This document shows, piece after piece, positions 52,001-59,611 of a stretch of DNA of 64,000 nt. The notes beneath the pieces were generated by a model that was not told the origin of the DNA, ran no database searches, and saw only the letters and a list, made by a program, of their open reading frames with translations. Positions within the stretch are counted from its first letter, which is position 1, and each line of letters opens with the position of its first letter. Source of the stretch: M3007 sp046160625. Lineage in GTDB: Bacteria; Bacteroidota; Bacteroidia; Chitinophagales; Saprospiraceae. The stretch is from positions 10,328 through 74,327 of the forward strand of contig JBJXGZ010000111.1 of assembly GCA_046160625.1 (NCBI GenBank), in the 5' to 3' direction. The position numbers and the translations under genes were made by a program.

Positions 52001-53682
52001 GCGTTGGAATTTTGAATATCTACCCATGTACCATTGGAAAAGGTTTGCCATAGATAATATGGATCGGCATACTGGGAATTTGTAACTAAAGAATGAATTG
52101 TAGCAGATACGCCCTTGCAAAAGGTCACAACAGGAGGCACAGTGACATTGGGCCCGCAGGTCCTGAACGAAATATTGTCAATGGCCAGGTCATTGCCATT
52201 GCCGCCAGGGGCGTTATTGCGCAAAGCAAGGGTTGCGGTCGTTTGCCCCGGGGCCGTAATAAAGGAAAACCGGGAGGTATGCCATTGTTCATCGGGGGCA
52301 ATATCACCCGTTTCACAAACAGAAATACCATCAATCAAGAAAGAGATATTGGGGCGGATCTTGTCAGGAAAAGCACTAAAAATCAGAGAGATAACATCAA
52401 TTGAAAATTCGTATGGTGTGTTTTCGCAAACATCCACTGTTTTTTGATAAAAAAGCCCGGGCGGGTAAGATGCGTTGACAACCATCATGTAACCATTGGG
52501 TTCCGGTCCGTTGTCTTCAATATCTATCCAGGCATTTGCAGCGAAAGATCCCCATGAGGTTGTATTGTTAGAAATGCAATAATAGCCGTCGTTAGGCGGC
52601 GGGTTCAGGGTGTATATATAACCGGGTGCAAGGCCGGGGTCGGTGGGCAGGATATTGGGTATGCCGGAGCCGAAATCTCCGTTCGGAAAAATGTTTTCTC
52701 CCAGAGCGCCTGTGCAGATACTAGAGCAATTCGGCATACGGAACACTTCTATTTTAAGGGAATCGGTATAAAAGCAACCGTCGGGCAGGGTCACCTTACA
52801 GGTATAAGTGGTTGTTTCATAAGGCGTTGCAATGGGGTTTGGAATGTCCGGAGCGTCAAGGCTTTCTGAGGGCGACCAGAGATACTCAATGCCACCTTGT
52901 GCCTGCAACTGCACGGGTGTGCCTGATAAAACCGGGTTTTGGAAGCTGCCAAAAGTTGGCGTTTGCTGATACAAGGAATTGATTTCAGCCTCCGTAAGTG
53001 CCCGGTTGTAGATCCGTACCTCGTCCATGAAGCCTTTAAAATCCGGATCGTTAAAGCACCAATTAGAACGGCCGATAAAATTATTCGAGCGAGGTACATT
53101 TAGGATCGGATGCCCCTTCTTTTGGGCTTTCAACACGCCATTGACGTAGATACGCATAGTGTCGCCACTGATGGTGCCACAGTAATATTCAATATTGCCA
53201 TTAGTGATCACATTGGGGGCTACCAGCCGCCCAAGTGTTCGGTTGACCGATCCATTACTGGTTATCCAACTTTCCAGTGTTAGGTTATTGCTCGAACCTT
53301 CCCGCCCGAACCAAATGGGCATTCCGCCACCATCCCCTGAACCATTGCCAAAATCAATAATTCGTTCAAAAAAGGAAATCGCATCGAAACGAACCCAGGC
53401 GCACACGGTAAACCCATTTTGCCAAATCGAATCAAAAGCGGGCAATTGGACGTATTCACCACCCGGTTTACCGCAACCGTTAGAACCAGGATTTTGGTTG
53501 AACAAAAAACCCACCCCCCGTTGGCCCGGCACGCAAGTTGGATTGCCAGTCAAGGTACCGTGGTTGCCTTGGCCGCTGTTGTCGTTCGCGTTGCAATTAC
53601 AAAAACTGTAGTAGCCGACGAGATCGGGTTGAGCACTGGCGTTAAGGGCGATTAGAAGGATAAACCATGTGAATCTTTGCAT
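49075..53682 (-). CDS. SprB-repeat adhesin with LamG domain and type IX type B tail
   Basis: 1535 residues from the ATG at 53682 (MQRFTWFILLIALNASA, a signal peptide). Residues ~20-245 form a LamG/concanavalin-like domain (YYSFCNCNANDNSGQGNHG, FTVCAWVRFD, GFMDEVRIYNRALTEAEI). About 607-1352 is a tandem array of ten SprB repeats of ~75 residues, each with the pattern VSCFGGNNGTA, PYTYLWSNGQT, SAGTYLATVTDANGC and SEPP. The C-terminus carries the CHU_C type IX signal (YAPNVFTPNGDGFNDFFTIF, WDGTFKGQELN). In gliding bacteria SprB is the moving adhesin; here only the repeats match, and no SprC/D/F partner is seen. Some repeats are near-identical at DNA level. Confidence 0.92.
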   Translation of the reverse strand: MQRFTWFILLIALNASAQPDLVGYYSFCNCNANDNSGQGNHGTLTGNPTCVPGQRGVGFLFNQNPGSNGCGKPGGEYVQLPAFDSIWQNGFTVCAWVRFDAISFFERIIDFGNGSGDGGGMPIWFGREGSSNNLTLESWITSNGSVNRTLGRLVAPNVITNGNIEYYCGTISGDTMRIYVNGVLKAQKKGHPILNVPRSNNFIGRSNWCFNDPDFKGFMDEVRIYNRALTEAEINSLYQQTPTFGSFQNPVLSGTPVQLQAQGGIEYLWSPSESLDAPDIPNPIATPYETTTYTCKVTLPDGCFYTDSLKIEVFRMPNCSSICTGALGENIFPNGDFGSGIPNILPTDPGLAPGYIYTLNPPPNDGYYCISNNTTSWGSFAANAWIDIEDNGPEPNGYMMVVNASYPPGLFYQKTVDVCENTPYEFSIDVISLIFSAFPDKIRPNISFLIDGISVCETGDIAPDEQWHTSRFSFITAPGQTTATLALRNNAPGGNGNDLAIDNISFRTCGPNVTVPPVVTFCKGVSATIHSLVTNSQYADPYYLWQTFSNGTWVDIQNSNADSLEILDPEDGSVFRLLIANGPNNIFMPNCRIVSDTIQMKQLSDPTVNTLVQDVSCAGEANGSVFAELATGILPYTYSWNSGESSSAINNLSAGTYEVTVTDAVGCTGVAIAIVSEPPVLTGTATASDVSCFDDNNGTATATITGGALPYTYLWSNGQTNAVLDDLSAGTYLATVTDANGCITITSAIVSEPPVLVVTATASDISCFGGNNGTAAASITGGVLPYTYLWSNGQTNAVLDDLAAGTYLATVTDANGCITTTSAIVSEPPVLAGTATASDVSCFGGNNGTAAASITGGVLPYTYLWSNGQTNAVLNNLSAGTYLATITDANDCITTTSFIVSEPPSLTATSTGSDVSCFGGNNGTATAVVSGGVTPYSYLWSNGQTNVTLSNLSAGIFQVTVTDFNACTALASVNITEPLQLSISAAAKSVSCFGNQDGDVTATALGGLPPFTYVWDNGQNTQVNNNLAAGIYAVTITDALGCTGVASASVSEPPLLAASLMVSDVSCFGGTEGSAIASVSGGTPPYGYVWSNGQTNAFIINLTAGTYSVSATDSNGCVLVGSVAVNQPPVLQLNALASPVSCYGGEDGAITTVINGGTSPYTYLWDNGTTTAQHPNLTAGQYSVTTTDAHGCTLTTQATVVQPAALISNSSVENVECHGSATGAISVLLTGGTLPYTFHWNTGANTAQITQLPSGTYTLSITDAHGCLLTNSAEVQEPPPLILQTNKTDILCFGDQNGALFAQAAGGVGPYALLWSNGQTTANISGLNAGTYTISLTDANGCSVSASENLDQPNQQTVELGLDVVIDLGDVLDLQAIVNIPHAEVMNYTWWGTVDSLQCPDCNHYSFQPVHPGCLHVMVRSKNGCTAIDSLCYRISPHRRVYAPNVFTPNGDGFNDFFTIFSDDGVRQILSLKIFNRWGGQIYQTQNIKTNDEPRGWDGTFKGQELNIDVFVWVAQIEFIDGQIIQMSGDVTLVR
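49630..51860. repeat. Tandem array of ten ~225-bp SprB-repeat units
   Basis: In-frame tandem repeats inside the adhesin gene, ~225 bp per unit. Units at about 50,960-51,660 (repeats 2-4 of the protein order) are nearly identical over long stretches, for example the block around GGTCTGACCATTGCTCC recurs in several units, while the outer units are more diverged. This suggests recent duplication or ongoing recombination. Confidence 0.85.
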
Positions 53683-53942
53683 TTTATTACCAATTATATA
53701 AGGGAATGAATAAATTAAAGGCAAAAAAAAAGCGTAGTATTAGTGCATATTGGGATGGATAATCAGAACCGATCTCTAAGAAAGCCGAACAAATTATTCA
53801 TGTTTGGCGTTTGAAGCAAAGAATAATCGGCGAAAATAGTGTTTTTTAAATATTGACTATGGTTTCAATCGGAGTAATTCATAAATTTGGCCGTTTGAAT
53901 CTTGAATTCGCCAAATACGCTCTGCATAGCAAACACACAAAA

Positions 53943-55427
53943 ATGAAATCATACTCCATGAACATCAAAACCACTCTATCAATAGCCCTCCTATTTTATT
54001 CACTAACAGCAATTTCCAAAGATTATAAGGCCTCACTTTTTGGCATAGAATCCAATGGCATTACCATGAATACCAGGTCCATTCAAAAGGCCATTGACCA
54101 TATCCATGAAAATGGCGGGGGTAGGCTGGTGTTTGATGTGGGGAGGTTTGTCACCGGCACCATATACATGAAATCGAATGTTACGATTCATTTGGAAGAA
54201 GGGGCCATTCTTTTGGGATCTTTAAATCCGTTTGATTATGACCGTCATCGCTATTGGACTGCAATGATATTTGCGTATGACCAGGAAAACATTGGAATAA
54301 CAGGCAAAGGAGTCATTGATGGCCGCGGATATCAGGTGGCCCAGAATGTGCTTGCTATGATCCACAAAGGAATCATAAAAGACAAGGATTTAAAAAACGA
54401 CCGTCCCAATGAAGGCCTGCGCCCGCAGAATATTTATTTCAAAGGCTGTAAAAATGTAACCATTCAAGGGATAATTATAAAAAACCCGGCGAGTTGGAGT
54501 CAACAATACGATCAGTGTAAAAACCTGTTGATAGAAAATATTACAGTTGACAGTAAAAATTATTGGAATAATGATGGTCTAGATATTGTTGATTGTGACA
54601 GTGTTATCATAAGAAACAACTATATAGATGCTTCCGACGACGGTATATGCCTCAAATCACACCACCTCGATTTTTTCTGTCAGAATGTCAAGATTACCAA
54701 CAACACGATCCGCTCCAGTGGCAGTGGAATCAAATTTGGGACTTATACACTTGGCGGATATAAAAACATTGAAATCATTAACAATACTGTTTTCGATACC
54801 TATCGGTCGGCTATAAACATTTCAACGATGGAAGAGGGTATTATTGAAAATATCCGGGTTGACAGTTTGAGGGTGCTCAATACTGGGAACGTTATTTTCA
54901 TTAGAATTGGTGAACGAGCGCCAGGTAAAAAAGGCGGGATTAAAAACATCCAAATAACCAATGTTTACGCGGAGGTTCCTGCCACAAAAGCCGATGAAGG
55001 ATACCTATACGAAGGGCCTGTGGAGGATTTGCCGAGAAATATTTCTCCCATATCTATTGTTGGATTGCACGATGCTATTATTGAAAATATCACGCTAAAA
55101 AATATAGAGATTCATTATCCCGGCGGAGGCAATCCCAACTACGCCAAAGTGGGTTTGGATGAACTGGACAAAATACCGGAACTACGCGCTGATTATCCCG
55201 AATTTTCTATGTTTAAAGAATTGCCCGCCTGGGGTTTTTATATACGCCATGCGAGGGGTATCGTATTTGAAAATGTAAGTATCAGCTGCGAAAAAGAGGA
55301 TTACAGAACGCCCATTGTGCTCGATGATGTTCATGGAATAACTTTCAAGGGTTTAAACGTAAAAGAGCCGGGGAAAAAGAAAAAACCTGTTTATTCGCAC
55401 AACTCAACAGGGGTTAAAATCGAATAA
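53943..55427 (+). CDS. Glycoside hydrolase family 28-like (polygalacturonase-type) protein
   Basis: 494 residues from the ATG at 53943 (MKSYSMNIKTTLSIALLFYS, a signal peptide; the ATG at 53958 is also possible). A right-handed beta-helix with GH28 motifs: YWNNDGLDIVDCDSVII (NxD block) and ASDDGICLKS (DD). The usual GHG is replaced by SGSGIKFGT, and the RIK by RSAINI. It starts the pattern ITMNTRSIQKAIDHIHENGG typical of the family. It would cleave galacturonan-like glycosides, but the lost His makes activity uncertain. It visibly has lower GC than neighbours and could be recently acquired. A long hairpin separates it from glpK. Confidence 0.85.
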   Translation: MKSYSMNIKTTLSIALLFYSLTAISKDYKASLFGIESNGITMNTRSIQKAIDHIHENGGGRLVFDVGRFVTGTIYMKSNVTIHLEEGAILLGSLNPFDYDRHRYWTAMIFAYDQENIGITGKGVIDGRGYQVAQNVLAMIHKGIIKDKDLKNDRPNEGLRPQNIYFKGCKNVTIQGIIIKNPASWSQQYDQCKNLLIENITVDSKNYWNNDGLDIVDCDSVIIRNNYIDASDDGICLKSHHLDFFCQNVKITNNTIRSSGSGIKFGTYTLGGYKNIEIINNTVFDTYRSAINISTMEEGIIENIRVDSLRVLNTGNVIFIRIGERAPGKKGGIKNIQITNVYAEVPATKADEGYLYEGPVEDLPRNISPISIVGLHDAIIENITLKNIEIHYPGGGNPNYAKVGLDELDKIPELRADYPEFSMFKELPAWGFYIRHARGIVFENVSISCEKEDYRTPIVLDDVHGITFKGLNVKEPGKKKKPVYSHNSTGVKIE

Positions 55428-55434
55428 ACGAGGC

Positions 55435-55537
55435 TGGGCCACGGATGGCACGGATTGGACACGGATTTTCACAGATTTTTCCCTGCATGATTATAAATCT
55501 GTGAAATCCGTGTCCAATCCGTGCCATCCGTGGCCCA
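55435..55537. repeat. Longest hairpin, H9, between GH28 and glpK
   Basis: Arms 55435-55478 (44 nt) and 55495-55537 (43 nt) are complementary over 43 bp with a single bulged T. The loop is 16 nt. Each arm is four related words of the CACGGAT type (CACGGATGG, CACGGATTGGA, CACGGATTTT, CACAGATTT). This is the CAC-n-GG / CAC-n-GGA / CAC framework also seen in H2 and H11. It starts 8 nt after the GH28 stop and ends just before glpK. Confidence 0.95.
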
Positions 55538-55560
55538 CTATGCAAAAACATCAATCCAGC

Positions 55561-57063
55561 ATGCAATACATCCTCGCCATAGACCAGGGCACTACCAGCA
55601 CACGGGCCATCGTGTTCGACAAAAAAGGTAACACAATCGCTGTGGCACAACAAGACATTACCCAGTATTTTCCTAGGCCGGGCTGGGTGGAACACAATCC
55701 TGTCGAAATATTGGAGTCTGTACTCGACACGGTCCGCGAGGTAGCCGAGAAAGTAGGCCCGACAAACATAGCTGCCATTGGCATCACCAACCAGCGCGAG
55801 ACTACCGTAGTGTGGGACAAGCGCTCTGGCAAACCCGTTTACAACGCCATTGTATGGCAGAGTCGGCAGACTGTGGATATCTGTGAAGCCTTGAAAGCCA
55901 AGGGTTTGGACCCGGAGGTCCGCTACAAAACAGGTCTCCTCATTGACGCATATTTCTCTGGTACCAAAATCAAATGGATACTTGACAACGTGCCAGGCGC
56001 TCAAGCCAATGCCTTTGCAGGCAATCTGCTATTCGGCACCATAGACACCTGGCTGCTTTGGAATCTTAGCGAGGAACGCATCCACGCCACAGACTACACC
56101 AATGCGTCCCGCACCATGCTCTACAACATCCGCGAATTGGCCTGGGATGAGGAACTGCTCGCGGCTTTTGATATACCCGCTTCAATGTTGCCCAAGGTGA
56201 TGGATTCTTCGATAATCTATGGACATGTAAAAGCAGATGTTCTGGGTCTTCCAGATACCATTTCAGAAACAGGGATTCCAATTTCGGGCATTGCGGGCGA
56301 CCAGCAGGCGGCTCTTTTTGGGCAAGGTTGTTTTGCTGCAGGTATGGCCAAAAACACATACGGCACTGGCTGTTTTATGTTGATGAATACTGGTAATGAA
56401 GCCGTTGCATCGCAAAATGGCTTGCTTACCACCATAGCCTGGGGCCTCCATGGACGTGTGGAATACGCGCTCGAAGGTTCGATCTTTGTCGCGGGTAGTG
56501 CCGTAAAGTGGATGCGCGATACCGTTGAATTATTCACCGACGCTGCTGAAACAGAGCGTCATGCGCTGAGCCTTTCGTCTTCGGAGGGAGTGTATGTTGT
56601 CCCGGCATTTGTCGGACTGGGTACGCCCTACTGGGATTCGGAGGTTCGCGGTGCCATTTTCGGTCTTACGCGAGGCAGTAGCCGCAGCCACCTTATTCGT
56701 GCCACCCTCGAGAGCACAGCTTACCAAACCAAAGATGTGCTTTCAGTAATGGAACGCGATTCAGGCATAAAACTCAAAACCCTGCGTGTGGATGGCGGCA
56801 TGGTGCGCAACAATTTCCTGATGCAATTCCAAAGCGATATGCTTGGCGTTCAGGTTGAACGCCCTAAAGTACAGGAAACCACCGCTTTAGGTGCTGCTTA
56901 TCTTGCCGGATTAGCAGTGGGTTACTGGAAAGATCAGGCAGATATTGCCCAGAATTGGCAATTGGAACGCATCTTTTCGCCTGAAATGCCAAAAAAAGAA
57001 GCGGATAGGCTTTACAGGGGTTGGCAAAAGGCGGTAGAAGCAGCGCGTGTTTTTAAAACGTAG
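55561..57063 (+). CDS. glpK: Glycerol kinase (GlpK)
   Basis: 500 residues from the ATG at 55561 (MQYILAIDQGTTSTRAIVF). An ATG at 55540 adds seven residues and is also possible; the frame from 55501 reads into the hairpin and is rejected. GlpK phosphorylates glycerol to glycerol-3-phosphate in the cytosol (FGGY family). Motifs seen: the phosphate loop DQGTTSTRA, the substrate-site pair in TNQRETTVVWDKR, FGTIDTWLLW, the catalytic Asp region ISGIAGDQQAALFGQ and the late LRVDGGMVRNNFLMQFQSD. Length matches. No glpF or glpD is adjacent. A complex palindrome follows the stop. Confidence 0.96.
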   Translation: MQYILAIDQGTTSTRAIVFDKKGNTIAVAQQDITQYFPRPGWVEHNPVEILESVLDTVREVAEKVGPTNIAAIGITNQRETTVVWDKRSGKPVYNAIVWQSRQTVDICEALKAKGLDPEVRYKTGLLIDAYFSGTKIKWILDNVPGAQANAFAGNLLFGTIDTWLLWNLSEERIHATDYTNASRTMLYNIRELAWDEELLAAFDIPASMLPKVMDSSIIYGHVKADVLGLPDTISETGIPISGIAGDQQAALFGQGCFAAGMAKNTYGTGCFMLMNTGNEAVASQNGLLTTIAWGLHGRVEYALEGSIFVAGSAVKWMRDTVELFTDAAETERHALSLSSSEGVYVVPAFVGLGTPYWDSEVRGAIFGLTRGSSRSHLIRATLESTAYQTKDVLSVMERDSGIKLKTLRVDGGMVRNNFLMQFQSDMLGVQVERPKVQETTALGAAYLAGLAVGYWKDQADIAQNWQLERIFSPEMPKKEADRLYRGWQKAVEAARVFKT

Positions 57064-57070
57064 AAATTTG

Positions 57071-57307
57071 AAACATGAGTCACCCCGAATTTTCTAACAA
57101 AAAAAACGTACATGTAAAAACATCAAAAAAGTACTGCTTTTCCTCCATGTAGCGTAATTTGAACCACAAAAGGCACAAAAGGACACAAAAGTAGTTCCAT
57201 ACGGTCTTTTGTGTCCTTTTGTGCCTTTGGTGGTTCAAATTATGTCAAGTTTGATGTTGCAACGGAACAGATCATTAATGTTATAAAATTCGGGGTGACT
57301 CATGTTT
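57071..57307. mobile_element. 237-bp nested palindrome, MITE-like (H10 outer, H11 inner)
   Basis: The outer arms 57071-57093 and 57285-57307 are perfect 23-bp inverted repeats 191 bp apart. Nested inside is a second hairpin, 57156-57191/57206-57241, pairing at 35 of 36 positions with a 14-nt loop and built from three CACAAAAGG-type words. There is no open reading frame. It fits a miniature inverted-repeat element between convergent glpK and the GH13 gene, or two stacked boundary hairpins. I do not see a clear target-site duplication. Confidence 0.6.
57156..57241. repeat. Inner hairpin H11 (CAC-framework element)
   Basis: Arms of 36 nt with one mismatch and a 14-nt loop. Three copies of a CACAAAAGG(A) word per arm follow the same framework as H2 and H9. 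It sits inside the outer 23-bp inverted repeat. Confidence 0.93.
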
Positions 57308-57326
57308 GAAGATAAACGAATTCAAC

Positions 57327-59237
57327 TTACCGTTCCAATTCCAATACCAAGGGCAAATTCTTACCCACTCTCAATGTTGTAAAATCTGTCAATGATTCCC
57401 CTGTCAGCACATTTTTTGCTTTAGTGAAATCTGTCATCCGCTCCGCAAAACGTTTCGTATCCAGCACTTTGTCTTCATTGGCGAAGTTCAAGACTACCAT
57501 TACCGTCTTGGCTTCGTCATAGCGAAAATAAACATACAGTCCCTTTTCCGGCTCGCGATCAATGGGCGCAAACTGCATGAGTTTGCCCGTTTGTAAGGCT
57601 GGCGTAACATTGCGGTAACGAATGAGCTTTTGGGTAAAATTGAAAGCCTCATTTTCATCCTTTGTACGACCCGCTGCCGTGAATTTATTCGCCGCATCGC
57701 CAGGCCAACCACCTGGAAATTCCTTGCGGAAGCCACCCCAGTTGGTTTTGCCATCCCCGGTTCCCAGAATTTCAGTGGCATAATAAATCTGTGGTATTCC
57801 CCTCATAGTGAGCAAAAAGGCCATTCCCGTTTTGTACTTGTTTAGGCTTTCGCCGATGTGGGTATAAATGCGCGTCATGTCGTGATTGTCGAGCATGATG
57901 ACGTTTTTATAGGGATCCTTGTAGAAATAATCCTGCGTCAGGACGTAGTATATCTTTGATGCGCCTTCCATCCAGGTGGTTTCTTTTGTGAGTGCGTCCT
58001 GAATAGCAAAACACAGTTGAAAATCAACCACACCCGGCAAATTCGAGTCAAAGTTCCCGCGCCTCATAGGCTGGTCGTCTGCAAAAAAGCCTTGCACAGG
58101 CACAGCGTTTTCCCAGATTTCGCCGAACATAGAGAGATTTGGATACTCTTCCAGCAAGGCCTGACACCATTTGCTGCAAAACGCCTGATCTGAATAGGTA
58201 TAGGTGTCAATTCGAAAATCATCAATTCCGGCATATTCAATCCACCAAATGGCTTGTTGGATTAAGTAGTTGGCAACCTGTGGATTGCGCTGGTTAAGAT
58301 CAGGCATTCGCTTGTCGAACCAGCCGTCATTAAAATGTTTTTTGTCAAATTCCGAAGCGTAAGGGTCTACGAGTGCTGGGGCGCGAAAGGAAGTATTGGT
58401 ATAGGCGGGCCATTGGTTCACCCAATCTTTGGCAGGCAGGTCTTTCATCCACCAATGGTTGTCGCCAATATGGTTGAGCACTACGTCTCGGATAACTTTG
58501 ATGCCGCGCCAGTGGCACTCAGTCACAAGCTCGCGAAATGCTGCATTGGAGCCAAAACGCCTGTCAACCCGATAATGATCTGTGACTGCATAACCGTGGT
58601 AGGATGCTTCCAACTGATCGTTTTCGAGTTCTGGATTAAGCCATATTGCACTGACTCCCAAGTCTTTAAGATAATCTAGGCGGTCTCGAATGCCTTTCAA
58701 ATCACCTCCGTGCCGTCCTTCATCTTTTTCGCGTTGCAGGCCCTGGAGCATCCCGGCTACATTGTCGTTCGAGGGGTCGCCATTGGCAAAACGATCAGGA
58801 AAAATCAGGTAAATTACATCGCGTGGAGTAACTCCTTGGGCCTTTATCGCATCATTTCGCGCACGGATGGGATACTCGTGGGTGAAGGTGTATTTGCCTT
58901 TCGAAAATACAAACTCAAGTTTCTGGGCAGGGGCGTTTGCATTGATCTCCAGCGTGACGAATAGATAATTTGGGCTGTCCCCTTTTACCACCTTCAATAT
59001 CTTCGTTCCCTTACCCTGCTCCAAACGCACCTCGTATTCGGCTAAACCCGGGCGTTGAAAGAGGATTTCAACCTTGTTCCAGCTCATGCCCACCCACCAG
59101 TTGGCTGGTTCCACGCGCAGGCTGTCGTTCATTACAGGAACAATACGAGGAGGAAGCGGTGTTTTGTATGGATTGCCCCAAAAGTGGTTGCAATTGAAAA
59201 GGAAAAATGGGAATACGAGTAAGAGAAAGCGACGCAT
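57327..59237 (-). CDS. GH13 neopullulanase/cyclomaltodextrinase-type lipoprotein
   Basis: 636 residues. The N-terminus MRRFLLLVFPFFLFNC is a lipoprotein signal with lipobox LFNC (Cys16). Residues ~30-130 resemble the cyclomaltodextrinase N-terminal domain. The GH13 barrel has the nucleophile Asp in DDFRIDTYTYS (about residue 344), the acid/base Glu in MFGEIWENAV (about 372) and the transition-state Asp in IMLDNHDMTRIY (about 448), plus the substrate block DVVLNHIGDNHWW. A C-terminal beta domain (YFRYDEAKTVMVVLNF) follows. It probably hydrolyses maltodextrins outside the cell and is the first step before the MFS transporter encoded upstream on the same strand. Confidence 0.92.
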   Translation of the reverse strand: MRRFLLLVFPFFLFNCNHFWGNPYKTPLPPRIVPVMNDSLRVEPANWWVGMSWNKVEILFQRPGLAEYEVRLEQGKGTKILKVVKGDSPNYLFVTLEINANAPAQKLEFVFSKGKYTFTHEYPIRARNDAIKAQGVTPRDVIYLIFPDRFANGDPSNDNVAGMLQGLQREKDEGRHGGDLKGIRDRLDYLKDLGVSAIWLNPELENDQLEASYHGYAVTDHYRVDRRFGSNAAFRELVTECHWRGIKVIRDVVLNHIGDNHWWMKDLPAKDWVNQWPAYTNTSFRAPALVDPYASEFDKKHFNDGWFDKRMPDLNQRNPQVANYLIQQAIWWIEYAGIDDFRIDTYTYSDQAFCSKWCQALLEEYPNLSMFGEIWENAVPVQGFFADDQPMRRGNFDSNLPGVVDFQLCFAIQDALTKETTWMEGASKIYYVLTQDYFYKDPYKNVIMLDNHDMTRIYTHIGESLNKYKTGMAFLLTMRGIPQIYYATEILGTGDGKTNWGGFRKEFPGGWPGDAANKFTAAGRTKDENEAFNFTQKLIRYRNVTPALQTGKLMQFAPIDREPEKGLYVYFRYDEAKTVMVVLNFANEDKVLDTKRFAERMTDFTKAKNVLTGESLTDFTTLRVGKNLPLVLELER

Positions 59238-59263
59238 GCTAAAAAGTGGATGTTTAAATGAAA

Positions 59264-59296
59264 ACCCGTCCTACGGGATTAAGCCGTAGGACGGGT
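59264..59296 (-). terminator. Intrinsic terminator for the GlsB-type gene
   Basis: A 13-bp perfect stem (ACCCGTCCTACGG, 59264-59276; 59284-59296) with a 7-nt loop. On the reverse strand it is followed by a TTTT run, the classic Rho-independent form. It lies 18 bp after the stop of the 84-residue membrane gene and just before the GH13 gene. Confidence 0.7.
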
Positions 59297-59313
59297 AAAA
59301 CAGAAGCGTTCAA

Positions 59314-59568
59314 TCACTTTTTTGTAAACAGCCCAATAAGGAACAAAAGGACCAAGGCTCCGATGACTGAAGTGGCAATAACGCTTACCAAACCGCTGCC
59401 GATAGAAACCCCTATTTGTCGAAACAGCCAGCCGCCGACAAAGGCGCCGAGGATGCCGACAATGATGTTGCCAAGAAGTCCGAAGCCGTAGCCTTGACGA
59501 ATTTGGCCAGCCAGCCAGCCAGAGACTGCGCCAATAAGGAGCGTGAAAATCAAATCGTTGGTATCCAT
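59314..59568 (-). CDS. GlsB/YeaQ/YmgE family membrane protein
   Basis: 84 residues with three hydrophobic segments and the family pattern GAVSGWLAGQIRQGYGFGLL, GNIIVGILGAFVGGWLF and SVIGALVLLFLIGLF. These small transglycosylase-associated-like proteins are induced by stress in several bacteria, and their biochemical role is unknown. It lies 43 bp downstream of another small membrane protein and is followed by a terminator, so the two may form a unit inside the maltodextrin region. Confidence 0.9.
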   Translation of the reverse strand: MDTNDLIFTLLIGAVSGWLAGQIRQGYGFGLLGNIIVGILGAFVGGWLFRQIGVSIGSGLVSVIATSVIGALVLLFLIGLFTKK

Positions 59569-59611
59569 TTTGAAAAAAGTTTAGTGAAATAATTAAAGTA
59601 AAAATAGAGCA

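Noticed and set aside
55501..55560. Upstream extension of glpK
   Set aside because: The residues derive from the right hairpin arm and the family N-terminus begins at 55561.
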